Below, piece after piece: positions 1 to 13,374 of a DNA stretch of 64,000 nucleotides. Within the stretch, counting starts at the first letter, position 1. Every line of letters starts with the position of its first letter. A program made the position numbers and the translations under genes. The stretch covers positions 1,611,011-1,675,010 of the forward strand of contig NW_003101675.1 in NCBI RefSeq assembly GCF_000003855.2, given 5' to 3'. This stretch comes from Blastomyces gilchristii SLH14081. Lineage: Eukaryota > Ascomycota > Eurotiomycetes > Onygenales > Ajellomycetaceae. The notes under the pieces were generated by a model. The model was not told the origin of the DNA. It did not search any database and saw nothing but the letters and a program-made list of their open reading frames with translations.

Positions 1-2174
1 TTGATTCATTGAAAACTCTGAATTCTGAACACTTCTTCAAATACTTAATTCAAATCTTTATATTTCACATTGATTCTGTCTTCAGTCCAACCTCAAGACA
101 CACTACAAAGTCAATATATAATATCTAAGATCAGAGTTGAAGAATCATTGAAGAGTGTCTCTCACAGTGAATGCATGAACTAGTATAAATAATCTTACAT
201 TTATAAGAGTTACATGTTATTACATTGATGAGAACTGAACTTATTAAGAGACATTAATTAGATTTGAATCATTGATTAGTAGTTATACTGAGGATTATAT
301 AGCAGAGATATTAATGACTGTGATTAAAAATGACTATTAAGATATTAGTCTCAGTCTTCTTGCAATTACAACTGATAATGCTGTGAATAACTATACTATG
401 ATAAAGAGCTTGAAGCAAAAATTAGCTTTGTATTTCTGAAATAATAAACAAGGTCATATTCTCTGCATTGCTTATGTGATTCAACTTATGATGCAAACAC
501 TGATAAAGAATCTTAACATCAAGATAAAGAATAATGAGATGACTGATTCTTGAGATGAGAATGAGATGAAAGTGATTACTCAAGTAACTTTTACATTTAC
601 TTTACAAAAGATAATATTTTTTAATAACACTTTTTAATATTGCTTTTTAATAACACTTTCTGATAATACTACTGTTAATTTTGAATAGATTGACTAATAA
701 TTTAAATATCACAGATTTAAAACATTACTAATGTAATTTGTATCTTCTCTAAATAATAACAATGATTCTATGATATTCAATAAATAAATAAATCAGTCAC
801 ATCACTGAATATGATACAGAATATTAGAATATAATGAAGTTTAATATATGAGATGACTGTTCAGACTCTTTGATTGTGTCAGATGATTAATCATTGAGTG
901 TAACACTCTGATTGAGAAAAGATTCAGATATTGAAACTTTCTGATATAGAGTGAACTTAGTTGAAATATGTGATTGATTTACTGTTTTGATTTTATAAGA
1001 TAATAAAGACAGTCTCAATCACTTATACATCAATGCTGCAGTCAGTCTGATGAGTGTATAACAGTTTATTTACTCATCTTAAGAAGCAGTTGAATCACTC
1101 AAAAAGAAATTCAGTCTGAGATGATACTATAGCACAGGCTATTATTGCTGTAAGGAATAAACTGGTATATTACTACAGTAAAACTGAACAATCTTTTGCA
1201 GAGTACTATACTATAGCAGCTCTACTAGATCTCTTTTATTAAGTTAATATCTACACTTCTCAAGATTGAACAGAGAAGGAGTGAGACTTGTATGTCAAAT
1301 TAGTCTGAGACTACTACAATGCCAACTATCAGAGATTTGAATGAGCAGATGTTCAAGATATGAAGACAGTGAAATACAATTCTCTAGTAAGTAACAATCT
1401 TTGATAACACTTCATATCTCATAGAACTATAATACTAACTTTGAAACAGAACTTGCATACATTGATTGCAACTGAAAATCAGGCAAAACTACATACTTGT
1501 AAAACTGAATTTGACTGCTATTTTCAAGATAATCTGACAAATTTACATGTCAAATCAATTCTAGAGTTATGAAAAATTGTTGAGAGTATATATTCAACTG
1601 TTGCACTGATGACATGTGATATTCTGACAATTTCATTGACAGGGGTGGGAATGGAGTCAAAGTTCATCTCAAGTCAAGATATTTATCACTATTACTGAGA
1701 ACAATTACAAGAAGAAATAATCAAGAAACTCATGATTGTAAAACATGAAATTATCAGACAGTTTAATATCTCTGATCACAGTATATCAGAGAAGTGTAGT
1801 TTTCATGAGAAAGTGAAGAATAAACTTGCATAAGAATGTATTTAGTTGTTTCATGAGTGTTATCAATAATTGTTACCAAATTCTGATTATATAAGCAATC
1901 ACTGAATGAACTGAATGAGACTGATTTTGATCTTCAGTCTCAGTCTCATTCTGATTTTGAAAGAATGATTATCTTTCACAGTTTATCCTGAGAAATTACT
2001 TCTATTTCACTGTTCTTGAATTAAATCTGGTCATTTTTCACACCATTTCTCTCAGAAATGGTTCATTTTCAGATTTTTTTGAGGCTTGGTCCTGGTGAGA
2101 CTCTCGCCAAGAAATGTATGAGACCAGACCAAATGAGATCAAATGTGAAATTCATAGTCCCGCCGGCCAGTCTA
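1..2174 (+). mobile_element. hAT transposon, right part (left end outside window)
   Basis: The right end reads CCGCCGGCCAGTCTA at 2160-2174. Its last 80 or so bases match, inverted, the left end of the 506-bp MITEs in this window (shared CCAAGAAATGTATGAGA). The element ends inside a Gypsy-A LTR: LTR sequence resumes at 2175 (TATATATTTCAGTAG), and the next eight bases would be the right target duplication, whose partner lies outside the window. The transposase runs rightward. The last bases keep CpG while the interior is heavily mutated. It is probably the autonomous relative of the MITEs, now inactive. Confidence 0.75.
280..1880 (+). pseudogene. hAT-family transposase, degenerate
   Basis: hAT transposases are RNase H-fold enzymes that cut and paste DNA with 8-bp target duplications. 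Around 360-520 one frame reads ITTDNAVNNYTMIKSL and then HILCIAYVIQL, matching the family pattern TDNAxNN followed by CxAHxINL; the His of that pattern is Tyr here. Near 1600-1700 the frame gives DILTISLTGVGMESKF, like the conserved C-terminal block (xxSIPATSxxxERxFS) before the dimerisation region. Many TGA, TAA and TAG codons interrupt the frame and no long open stretch survives, so this is a dead copy. The start is not determinable. The segment 600-800 is very AT-rich and could contain a small insertion. Family call is firm; exact ends are not. Confidence 0.7.
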
Positions 2175-2515
2175 TATATATATTTCAGTAGAGAAAATTG
2201 AATCACTGACTTCTTTGATGAGAAGTCAGCATCTAGCTATTCTATATAGATAATGAGTGAATACTCTTCTCTTATTTCATGAGTGAGAATAGTCAGAGTA
2301 ATATCTCAGCAGCATCTCACTATTAAGAAAGAGTAATCTGCTGATCTTGTATAGAAGTGAGATTCTTATATTCATTAATTGAATCTTTCTATAATATATC
2401 TGAATAATATCATAGAGTGATTGAAAACTAGTTCAGACAGAATGAAGTTATCTGCATGAAAGTGATAAGTTATATGAAACTGCAACAGAGTCTTAACATG
2501 ACTGAGAGTATTATA
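2175..2515 (-). repeat. Gypsy-A copy 1, sense 3' LTR, partial
   Basis: It aligns with 9970-10307 of the right LTR, including ATCTAGCTATTCTATATAGA. The edge facing the internal region is strongly mutated (ATTATA where the right LTR has GTGACA). The adjoining purine run, sense AAAGAGAAGAATAT, fits a polypurine tract. Confidence 0.8.
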
Positions 2516-4450
2516 ATATTCTTCTCTTTAACTGTATAGTTCTGATACTCTTAAGATTACTGAATTAGAAGTTATCTTTGTTATATAGTAACAGTTATCA
2601 TCTGATTTAACAGCACATACACTGCATATGATACAAAGAAATAGATGAGTTTTTCTGCTAACTATATAGATCTTTCTTTCTCATCTCTGTTCAAATCAAT
2701 TATATGATAAGTGAGTTTCTTATATATTAATTTAAAATGTGAAAAATGTAGTTAATAAGTGGTTTACAGATCACTTATCATATTCTGTCCTGTATATAAA
2801 ATTCTCTGCAAAAGTGATATATTTTAGAGACAAGCTAACAGTAGTGACAGAATTTTTTTAAAAAGATTCTTCTCTGTATAACATATTTTTTTCCTCTCTC
2901 TTCATCTTTAATAGTGAGTGTATGAGAGCATCATTTTTGAAAAATAATAAAGAACTTATTCTGATATTTTCTAGTGATCAAATGTCTTTATGATGCAGCT
3001 GCAGTCTTCATAACTGTCAAGAAAGTCAGGTTGAAGGCAGAGATAATGATGTTAATAAGCTACAGAAGCACTGCTCTTATTATCATATCTTCTTCTACTT
3101 CTACTTCTCTTACAGCTGCAGTAGTAGTTACTGTGTCTTGCAGTGAGATGTCATCTCTTCTGCTGATCAGTTTATTCATATTCAGTTCTTTCTCTACTCT
3201 CTCTGTTATCATTGTGACACTGCTCTCTCTCTCAGTTAACACAGTGATGTATAACCCTGTGTAGTCATTCAGAGAGAATCTTAGAAAGAGCTTGATTTCA
3301 GAAATAGTAACTCTGAGAAGCTCAATTTATAGTTCTTCTTCTGTGATATATCTGAGCTCTGCTCAGAATGCTGCTGAGTTGAGTCTGCAGAATTTCAGAA
3401 TTTCTTTATCTTCTCTCTGTGAGAAGGCTTCAGTACAGTCTCTGATCAGTACTGTCACTTGTCTGTACTATACTAAGCAGCTGAAGAAAGAGAGAATCTT
3501 ATATACTTATCTCTTCTCTCACTTTCATTATTTTCATTGTATTTATAACAATAACTTCTTTCTCTCTGTAAGTATTATCTATTCTATAAGAAGACATTAT
3601 ATCAGTTCTGATGAGAAGTTCAGATACTCAAGCAGTACAGAGTGAGAGTCTCAGAGCTTCAAGTATTGATAGATTCTATCAAGACTGAGAAGATTTCTCT
3701 TACTTATCTGTAAAAGAAGATGAAAGCATGAGTCTCTGAGATGAAAAAACATCTCAGAATGACTGACTCTAAGAAGAGATCAGTCAGCACTGCTGTTGAA
3801 AGTACTGTGAAGATAAATCACTGATTAAAGAGAATCTCACTTCAATTGAAGCAGAGAACTAAGATGCTTTGTAAATTGATAAGTTAATACTTTAAGAATC
3901 TCTCATGCTCTTCTGTAGCATGCTTCTCTGCAGTGTTACAGTACTAACTTCTCAACAGATAAAGATGCTGATGCTGAAGACTTCAACAGTGAAGAATGAG
4001 TTTGATGAGAATGTAATTGTTAATAAGTAAACTCTGATCTCTTTTTTTACTTTTTCTGTGAGCTGCAGCTCTATTAGAATAGCAGCAGTCTGCAGATCAA
4101 TAATATTAATCTTATTAGTTTCAAATATCTCTTTCTCTTAATCACTTCAGAAATTTTATACTTGTATAGTCTTATTAAACTTCTAAAAACTCTTTGAGAG
4201 AAAATAGAAGAACAGTGCTACAGAGTTCACAAGATATCAGCTCATTATCATGAGATCATCTCTAAAAAATTCTTTAATAAAAATGAGAAGTCTTAAGCAG
4301 TATTTCTTATTCAACATCTCTGATATATAACAGAGTAATCTCTACTAGTTATCTCATAGCTTACAATCTCTTTCTCAGCATTTTTCAAATACTTAAGTGA
4401 TTTTTATAAATTCTCTGACAATGAATAATCTTTTCATTTAACAAGATATT
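2516..4450 (-). other. Gypsy-A copy 1, region between chromodomain and 3' LTR
   Basis: Nearly 2 kb lies between the end of pol and the LTR and is conserved with 25804-27780 of copy 2. On the minus strand it reads as a helical, charged, coding-like sequence; one open piece at 3060-3242 contains RRDDISLQDTVTTTAA, and copy 2 has the matching RRDDILLQGTVTTTAA. I recognise no domain. It may be a C-terminal extension of pol or a separate third frame. Plus-strand frames here are shadows of the minus-strand coding. Confidence 0.45.
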
Positions 4451-7400
4451 GAAGCTTATTATAATATATTCACTTATTCAATATTTTCTTCATAAGATAT
4501 TCAGTATCACTCTCAATCTCAATATCATTCAGTCAAGACAGCTTTACTTCAAGACATTGCTTATAGAGCTTCAAATAGAAAATATGAAAAATAGAATGAA
4601 TTGATTTCAATTCTGAGAATAATTTCAACTTATATATCTGCTTATTCATCACTCTTATTACTGAGAAAGATTCTAGTTATCACTCACTGAGCTTCTTACA
4701 TAGTCTTATTATCTTGATATTCTTTGCTGAAAGTAGTATTTAATTCTCTATTAAGAACTTTATTGAAAGATGATTTTAATTATAGTATTTTATCTACTAC
4801 TTCTGAGTATAGTGAATGCTTTTCACTATCTTCTTATGAATTTTATTCAAAAGTTTCAATCTCACTTTTACTTCTGATACTGAGAGATACTCTGTTCTCT
4901 GTATCTATTCAACAATCTGACTGTCTATTTCTCTCTTTGAAACATTATCTGTAATGTCACTGAGTAATAAAGAATTATATTCATAATAAGTATAGAAAGA
5001 AGATACTTTTAAGATTATATTCTTTACATTATTATATACAAATTCAGCAGTTAGAAGATGTTTAAGTTAATCATTCTAATAATATAAATAGAACACTTGA
5101 AGATGCTATTCTAATGTCTAATTCTAGCATTCAGTCTGATCATCTGTCTGTAAATGAAATACAGTACTGAGAAGACATCTTATTATAAGATAATAATAAA
5201 AGACTGATTAGTATTTGCTGATGAAGAGAGATTCTTAATCTGTTATCAATGATTTCAGAGTACTGTGATTATAAATAATGATATCTAAAAATAGATCAGT
5301 CAATTCAGAGGCTTTAATCTTTTTATAAGTAGAGATATATTTAGTCATCTTCATAAAGCAGTCAATAATAATCAAAATTGAGTTATATTCTTTAACTCTT
5401 ATCAACTTCAGCAGATCAACTATGAAATTCATTAATAGATTCTATCATAAGCTCTTTGAAACAGACAGTAATATCAACTTACTGTATTACTTATACTGCA
5501 GAATCTTGATTCTTTGATAGATATTATAAGTCTCAATATACTCTTTGATATCTGCTCAGAGCTTGTCTTAAATATATTTATATTTTAAAAGCTTCTTAGT
5601 CTTCTCTAATCTGAAGTGCTCTGTATAAGAATTATTATAATCAATTCTCAATAACTTCTGACATACTGTTCTGCTATAAGAGATAAAGACTGAATTATTC
5701 AGCAGTAGAAGTTCACATTCTTCAAGTTATCAGTGACTTGATTTCTTAGTGACACTGTCTCACTCTGAGTCACTCAGAGTCTATCTCTTTTAAGTTCAAA
5801 CTGAGTTCTTTCTTCTTCAACTTCTGAATTCAAGCTGTAGTAGAGATATTCCTCTTCTATAATATATTAATAAATTTTAAAAGTAGTCAGATTAAAAGAT
5901 TGTAGATCATTTCATTCTTTATTAATTCAATGATAGTAAGATATAATACAAGAAGCTCATAATCTTCAGTATCAGTTCTGTGCAGAGACTCAGATTTTCT
6001 TTCACCTTCTATACTGAGTCATACAGCTGTCTTACTGACATCATTTTCAAGCTTCAGAGAATCTCAACCCTCTGTAGCCAGATTCTTCTGCAGTGATGAT
6101 AGAGATTCTTTTATAGAATTCTTCTTCTTATTAACAATATTATAATCAGATTATTTAAACAGTATATTGACAGAGTTAAGCTAATCTGAATAGTATTAGA
6201 TATAGAAATCATACTCTGAAAGCAGCTCTACTCATCTGACTTGACATTATATCAAGCTCTTTATTATTAAGAAGTAATGCAGATTTACATGATTAGTGAG
6301 AACTTACACTGAATACTTATTATTCTAAAGATAATATCATCAGATCTTAAAGAATTTAACAATTACTAATATCTCTCAATCATGAATATTATATCTTCTC
6401 TGCATAAGTGATAACTTTTTGAAGAAGAAGATGACTGATCTTCATTCACAGTATCTTATAGACTTTATAAAAAAATCTTCTTTTACAGACATTTTCTTAT
6501 CTGTATCTTCAGAGATTATTATTCTCTGATTCTTTCAACATTGATAGATCTTCAGTGTCAACTATGAAAAGATTTCACAGATCTCATTCTCAGATATATC
6601 AGTCTCACACTGACTGAGTAAGTTGAGATTAAAGTGATTCAGTATTGTGATATCTGTAAAAGCATATTTCACTTCTGTAAATACCTGTACAGTATCTTGA
6701 GTGAGAGTAAACAGTCTTATTTTTCTGTCTTTCACACTTCTCTTTAACAGATCTGTAAGAGAGACAGTAATTCATGAATATGCATAGATAAATTATTTGT
6801 AGAAATTTACAAATTCTAGAAATATCTGCATCTCACAGTACATCTGCAGCACTGGCCAGTTCTCAATGATAAAGACTCAGCTTCTGTTCATTGAAATGTC
6901 ATTCATCTTAATAATATAATCTAAGAAATCAATCTTCTGCATGTAGAACAAGCATTTTTCAGTGATTATATAGAGTTGATACTGTCTCAAGTAACTTAAC
7001 ACTTCTCAAACATGAATATCATATTCTTTCTTCATTTTTGAGAAGGTTAGAATGTTGTGTAAGTATACTATACAGAAGACATCAACAAGGTCTCACAGTG
7101 TCTTATTTATATAGGCCTGAAAGATGGCTGAAGTGTTATAAAGATCAAAAGATAAAACAAGATATTCAAAATTGCTGCACTTGGTATGAAAAGTCATTTT
7201 TCAAACATTGTCTTCATTAACTCTGATTCTATGATAGACATCTTATATATCAGGCTTTGAGAACACTCTTACTTCAGATAATCAATTAATTATCTCATTA
7301 ATTAACAGTAATGAATAGTAATTCTTAACTGTCATCTTATTGAGACCTCTGTAGTCTATGCATAAATGTAGTCTACTGTTCTTCTTGAGTACAAAGAGTA

Positions 7401-8780
7401 TAGACATCTCTGTCAGACTCTTCAATAAGTGTATTCAGTTCTTTGATTGCACTTTCTCAAGATATTTACACACAACATTCAATTTCTTTACAGACAAGTT
7501 GTAAAGAGATCTGTACAGTGCTGTTACTAGACTGATCACTGAGATTATGAATTTCACATTTGGTTCCATTTGGTCTGGTCTCATACATTTCTTGGCCTGA
7601 ATCCCGCTAAGACTAGTCATTAAAAAAACATGCAAAGTGACTATATATGAGATCTTAAAATGAAACCATGACTTGAAAAAAATAAGAAAGTGGTCTCATT
7701 TGGTCTCATTTAGTCTCATTCTTGACATAAAGTTACTATTTTTAGACATTTTAAGGTTTTTTTTAGACTATTTTTAATTTTTTAAAAAGTAATGCTTTTT
7801 GATAACACTTAAATGAGATTTAAAGTCATTTAAAGCAATAAAAATAATTTAAATTGAGAAGTGAAAATCATGATCTCATTTGAAAAATGTGATAAGAGTA
7901 AACAGTAAGTCTCACTGAGACAGTATGAAACTACTATCTAATGTTAAAACTGTGTAATGGGATCAGTCAAATTGGTAATGAAACTATTAAAAAATCTGGT
8001 CCTGGTCTCAGACACGGTCACATGATCAGTCTAGCTGTTACATCATCTTCAAGACAAATTCTATATTATATTTTGATATTAGAAAACTTCACTGCTTCTC
8101 TTTCTGAAAAGACATTCTTATAATCTGTAAAGAGATATTATGTACATCTATCTTTAATGATGAATACTGCTGCTAATCTTACAGTGGGAATGATAACTTC
8201 TTTATCTATTTTCAAGTCTCAGTCATCTATTACACAGTATATTAACTCTATTCTTCTCTCAAGATTCTTTTAATGAAACTCTTCAGATTTCTCTATCACT
8301 GTCTCTTCATCAGTGAGACAGTATTATCACATCTAAGTAACTCAGTCAATGAGAGAATTCTTTTCTCTCAATTATAGAAGATCTAGAATCATATTCTTAT
8401 CTATGATATTGATAATAGAAAGAAGCAGACTGCTCTTCTTAAAGGTTTCTTCTAAGTCTGTGATCACATACTTTGCCTGAATTATGTCAAAACAGTGATA
8501 TTTCATTTCATCAATAAATTTCATATAATCTGACAGATCTATCTTCTTTCAACTCTTCATTAAAGAAAAGAAATAGAATATGAAGTTGATATTCATCTCA
8601 GAGTTGAGTAGATATCTCACTGATATCTTCTCATTCAGAGTATTCATTATAATTGTAATATGAACTCAGAGACATGAGAATTATCAATTCTTCATTTCTT
8701 TCTCTTCTTTCTCTTCTGTGAATATATTTGTCAGAAGAGAAGTTAACTTTGAGAAGATATCTTCTCAGTTTCTTCTCTTC
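4450..8780 (-). pseudogene. Gypsy-A copy 1 pol (protease, RT, RNase H, integrase, chromodomain-like), degenerate
   Basis: Reading leftward on the minus strand, the reverse transcriptase active site falls at about 7045-7080: GTATACTTACACAAC gives V-Y-L-H-N where the family has V-Y-L-D-D, so both catalytic Asp codons are lost. The integrase core is at 5235-5432, with ILIIIDCFMKMTKYI (first catalytic Asp) and a later LITD. The C-terminal piece at about 4460-4640 matches the chromodomain-like segment of copy 2. The MITE at 7528-8033 splits the reverse transcriptase region. Pol would copy element RNA and insert the cDNA; this copy cannot encode it. Nearly all stops are TGA in place of TGG or TAA/TAG in place of CAA/CAG. 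Confidence 0.75.
7520..8041. mobile_element. hAT-type MITE, 506 bp, with 8-bp target duplication
   Basis: The element is 7528-8033. It begins TAGACTGATC and ends GATCAGTCTA, and is flanked by GCTGTTAC at 7520-7527 and 8034-8041. It shares its termini with the hAT element ending at 2174. It has no coding capacity and an AT-rich centre with TTTTTTTTAGACT. It sits in the reverse transcriptase region of Gypsy-A copy 1, so it jumped after that element inserted. Confidence 0.95.
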
Positions 8781-9720
8781 TTCAGCTTCTTACAATTACT
8801 AGTATAGTGATCATCAGCTCTGCAGTTAAAACAGAGATCTTCATCAAATCTTTTTTAACATTTCTTTACAGTGAGTGAAGAATCAGAATACTTGAAATTC
8901 TTCTTTACTTTCTTCACACTGAAGCTATTACAGTGCTGTTTAGATCTTATTATTAATTACTTAGAAGAGATCTTATTAACCTTTTTGTCAGAGTATTAAT
9001 TATTCAAATAGATTCAGAAAGTTAAGTTGACAAGCTCAGTATAATTGATTAATGAACTCTGATACTGTGATATTATTATCTACATCTTGTGAGTCAGCTT
9101 CATAAGATAAAGCTGTGTTTTTAATTGATTCAAATTATCAGTTAATTTCTCTCAATACTCTTCAAATCTTGTATTGAAATTAAAAGAATTCTTATTATCT
9201 TATTAATGTAATGAGTTGAATCACTGTATCACTGTGAAGCTGTAATTGTGATAATCTTTGATTTAGTTCAGTAGAAAGTTCTTGAATTCTTCTTAAGATA
9301 TGATAGTATTGATACACTCAAGCTCTCTTTTCTTAATGACTCAAGTAGTTGCAGAGATGTCTTCAAGAAGATTGATGATGTATATTACTTATATCTCATG
9401 ACTATTAAACTGGCTCAGATTAAGGTGGAATTTTCATTCAAGAAAACAGATGAAGCTGTGAAATTCAGATAATATATTTGTCTTGTAACTCAGAGAATCT
9501 CTGACCTTAATCTCTCTATCTTCATAATAGATGTAGATGTGTAGGGGCTGCCGCGGTGGCAGAGCGGTTGAAGAAGAGCTCATGTCAAAATGTGCAGTGA
9601 GTTCAGAAATCTTGGATTTCTGTCAGAGTAGAGATGTACACACTCTAGAGAATGATGTGAAGTTTCTTCTAGAGAGTGAGATCAGGTCAGTTTCAGCACA
9701 GATGTATAAGATCATAGCAG
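8780..9720 (-). pseudogene. Gypsy-A copy 1 gag with CCHC zinc knuckle
   Basis: Gag forms the nucleocapsid of the virus-like particle. On the minus strand, 8792-8833 encodes CFNCRADDHYTSNC, an intact C-x2-C-x4-H-x4-C knuckle. It lies at the gag/pol border as usual for Ty3/Gypsy elements. The upstream region to about 9720 aligns with copies 2 and 3 and has several premature stops. A CpG-rich patch at 9541-9580 is gag coding sequence here, not an RNA gene; the same place in copies 2 and 3 is mutated. Confidence 0.7.
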
Positions 9721-9775
9721 TCTGTTAATAGAGCTTGACTGATTCAAACTTATAATCAGATTGAGTGATTCAAAT

Positions 9776-10307
9776 TCTAACATGATAAAACTCAAGTGAT
9801 GACTAGTCAGCAGTATCATATAGAGATAGTTGTTTAGAAAGCTGTATAAGTGAGCTTAACTATCTTGCTTAAATAGTGAGCTCATAGACTACAGAGTTAT
9901 CATGAGAATATCACAGATATGATACTTACTATACTAAGAAGATTGTATGAGAAATTCAGTAACTCTCATATATATTTCAGTAGAGAAAAACAAATCACTG
10001 ACTTCTTTAATAAGAAGTCAGCATCTAGCTATTCTATATAGACAATGAGTGAATACTCTTCTCTCATTTCATGAGCAAGAATAGCTGAAGTGATATCTCA
10101 GCAGTGCCTCACTATCAAGAAAGAGTAATCTACTGATCTTGTGTAGAAGCAGAGTTCTTATATTTATCAATCAGATCTTTCTATAATATATCTGAATGAT
10201 GTCATAGAGTGGTTGAAAACCGGTTTGAATAGAATAAAGTCATCCGCATGAAAGTGATGAGCCGTGTGAAACCGCAATGAGGCCTTGGCGCGGCTGAGAG
10301 CGTGACA
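9776..10307 (-). repeat. Gypsy-A copy 1, sense 5' LTR
   Basis: It begins TCTAACATG (mutated from TGTAACATG) and ends CGTGACA; on the sense strand this is TGTCACG ... TTAGA. Length 532 bp, against 533 bp in copy 2. The last 100 bases keep CCGG, CCGC and GGCGCGG, unlike the same stretch of the left LTR. Confidence 0.9.
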
Positions 10308-10870
10308 TCTAGAATGATATTCTTATCTATAATATTAATCGTGTGAAGAAGCAGACTGCTCTTCTTAAAGATTCTTCTGAGTCTGTGATCACATACTTTA
10401 CTTGAATTATACTGAAATAATGACATTTCATTTTATCAGTAAATTTCATATAATCTAATAAGTCTATCTTCTTTTAACTCTTTATTAAAGAAAAGAAATA
10501 GAATATAAAGTTAATATTCACTCTAAAGTTAACTAGACATCTCACTGATATCTTCTTATTCAGAGTATTTATTGCAATCATAATATAAACTTAGAGATAT
10601 AAGAATTATTAATTCTTCTTTTCTTTCTCTTCTTTATCTTCTACAGATACATTTGCTAGAAGAGAAGTTAATTTTAAGAAGATATCTTCTCAGTTTCTTC
10701 TCTTCTTCAGCTTCTTATAATTACTAGTATAGTGATTATCAGCTCTGTAGTTAAAGCAGAGATCTTTATTAAATCTTTTTTAATATTTCTTCACAGTGAG
10801 TAAAGAATCAGAATACTTGAAATTCTTCTTTATATTATCTGCACTGAAGCTGTCACAGTGCTTTTTAGAT

Positions 10871-10880
10871 CTCATTATTA

Positions 10881-10914
<34 letters not shown>

Positions 10915-12565
10915 TTCAATTATAAATATATACAGTCAGAGACTATAACATCTACCTGAGAACTTTTAGTTCTCAGGGTTTTTCCTATATCTATAGAGTC
11001 AACTATTATACATTTATCAATTTCAGATATATAAAATCACAAAATTCCAGCTCAGAATATAAAAACTGTTTATAAATTACAGTATTTCAACACCTTCTAA
11101 TACTTTGAAATCATTTGAAAATATCATGACAAAGAAAAAGAGAATATAGTCTTAAAGATAGACATATTAAATAGATAGATAGAAAAGAACAGAAAGAAAC
11201 AAGTACAGTAAAGTGAGACTATAACAAAATAAAAAATATTAAAAGATAGTATATAGCTGTTTTAACAGACTATATCTAATCAATTTTCATCTCTTCATAT
11301 TCAGATGCTTCTGAATTCAGTTATTTTCTTATAACTACTTAAGTTTCTGATAGAAAGTCTATTAAGTATTTAATTTCTGTCTCAGTTGAGAATAAGAATC
11401 TCATATTTAATTGATTTAAATCATACTTCTTCTTCAATCTGACTCTCAGACTATTGTATAATACACAATGTATTACAATATACTCAGAATTTTTATTTAT
11501 ATTGTAGAATAAGCACTCTATTAAATCAAATCTATCATTAAATCTTTATATATGGAATTTGAAATAATTATGTTCTAGTTTTAGCTAAATTATAGATGAG
11601 AATATTTTCTTTTTACATTTAATTAAATAAGATTTTTACTTTGATTTTGTCTCAAATCTTGAATAATGTATACTCTTCTTTTGTTTCTGTCAGCTTTTAT
11701 TTCACTTGTTTAAACAAGATTCTTTTATCTTTCTCTTTATGAAAGATCAGATCACTGTTTTCTGAATAGATCTGCTTAATTCTGAACTCTTTTTTGCAGC
11801 TGCTACGGGCGCTGATCACCCGCAGAATGCATCTTAAGCTAATTACATTTAACTCTCTATAATTAACAGACCACCGTGTCTGTTCTCTTGAGCCAGCCAC
11901 TAATTTCCAGGGGTGTTAGTTAGTGACTGCTATCACTCACTTGATGATGTACACATCAAGCTTTCAGTTGCTGATCTCAGTCTCATTAGATACTCATAGA
12001 CCTATCAATCAGCTGTTGTGACCTCATTCTGTGTTAGAGACTAATCATAGACTTGATGACTATAGTTCTCTCTGCCAGTATTAGAGCTTGACAGTGAGCT
12101 TGCAGGCTCTAGCCTATCAGAGTGCTCTGTCTAGAGCCTAGATACATATCTAGACCTGCTAGTCAGATGATTTTCAAAATCATTCTCTGTATTTGAGAGA
12201 GAGCTAGACTCTGATAACAGTTCTAGTTAGGAACTTGCTTAAGTAGTGTATAACTACTGCATTAGGCTTGACTCTATATCATTAGAACCTTGATAGATGT
12301 ACAGTAGAATAGTGAGACATTGACATTCTATATCAGTCTTAATAAGTGTTTGCAGAATCTCACTTAACTAGTGACTTAGCTTGCAGCAGAGAGTTCTACT
12401 CTGCATCAAGCCTTACTAATTAAACTCAGCCTCTATTATATGAGGGCTTTCATGGGTAAGAAGCAGCAGATGTCAGTGATGAGATTCAAACCCACGCACC
12501 TCTAATATGTGTGGTCTTGATTACCAGTCTTATCAACTGAGCCACGCTGGCCTCATTATTAATTA
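10871..12565 (-). mobile_element. LINE chimera: tRNA-like head fused to LINE 3' part, with target duplication
   Basis: The element 10885-12551 lies on the minus strand, flanked by CTCATTATTAATTA at 10871-10884 and 12552-12565. In sense direction it starts with the tRNA-like sequence, runs through the same 750-bp non-coding head as the LINE at 28207, and at about 11797 switches directly to LINE RNase H sequence (CAGCTGCAAAAAAGAG, matching 32377). It ends in a (TAA)n tail. Endonuclease and reverse transcriptase regions are absent. The duplication around the whole unit shows it was inserted as one molecule. The head here is strongly mutated. Confidence 0.9.
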
Positions 12566-13374
12566 CTTAAAAGACATCTTATTATCTTTTTTCCTAGAGT
12601 ATTGATTATTTAAATAGATCTGAGAAGCTAAGTTGATAAGCTCAGTGTAATTAATTAATAAACTCTGATACTATAATATTATTATTTACATCTTATAAGT
12701 CAGCTTCATGAAATAAAGCTATATCTTTAATTGATTCAAATTATCAGTTAATTTCTCTCAATATTCTTTAAATCTTTTATTGAAATCAGAAGAATTCTCA
12801 TTATCTTATTAATATAATATGTTAAACTGCTGTACTGCTATAAAGCTGTAGTTATAGTAATGTTTAATCTGATTCAGTAGAAAGTCTTCGAATTCTTTCT
12901 AAGTTATAACAGTATTAATACACTTAAGCTCTCTCTTCTTAATAGCTTAAGAAGTTGCAGAGATACCTTCAAGAAGACTGACAGTGTATATTATGTATAT
13001 CTCATGAGTATTAAACTAGCTCAGATTAAGGAAGAATTTTCATTCAAGAGTGCAGGTACAGTTGTGAAATTCAGATGATATATTATTCTTATAATTTAAA
13101 GAACCTTTAATCTTAATCTCTCTATCTTCAAGATGTAGAAGTGTAGAGACTATGATAATACTAGAGTGATTGAAGAGCTTATATCAAAATGTACAGTGAG
13201 CTCAGAAATCTCAGATTTCTGCTGAGATAGAGATATACACTCTCTAGAGAATAATATGAAGTTTCTTTTAGAGAGTGAAGTCAGATCAGTCTTAGTATAA
13301 TTGTGTAAGATTATATCAGTTTATTAATAGAGCTTAACTAATTCAAACTTGTAATCAAATTAAGTAATTTGAAT

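Larger units (their letters stand above)
2175..10307 (-). mobile_element. Gypsy-A LTR retrotransposon, copy 1 (sense on minus strand)
   Basis: Two LTR copies flank a minus-strand gag-pol. The left (sense 3') LTR is cut by the hAT element, so only 2175-2515 is visible; the right (sense 5') LTR is 9776-10307. Without the 506-bp MITE at 7528-8033 the internal part is about 6.75 kb, the same as copy 2. The element interrupts Gypsy-A copy 3: sequence right after 10307 (TCTAGAATGATATTC) continues the internal region of the same family. All reading frames are closed by transition mutations. Confidence 0.85.

Noticed and set aside
9541..9580. GC-rich stretch GGGCTGCCGCGGTGGCAGAG resembling part of a tRNA gene
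   Set aside because: It is Gypsy-A gag coding sequence; copies 2 (37450) and 3 (13150) have the same place in mutated form, and there is no acceptor stem.
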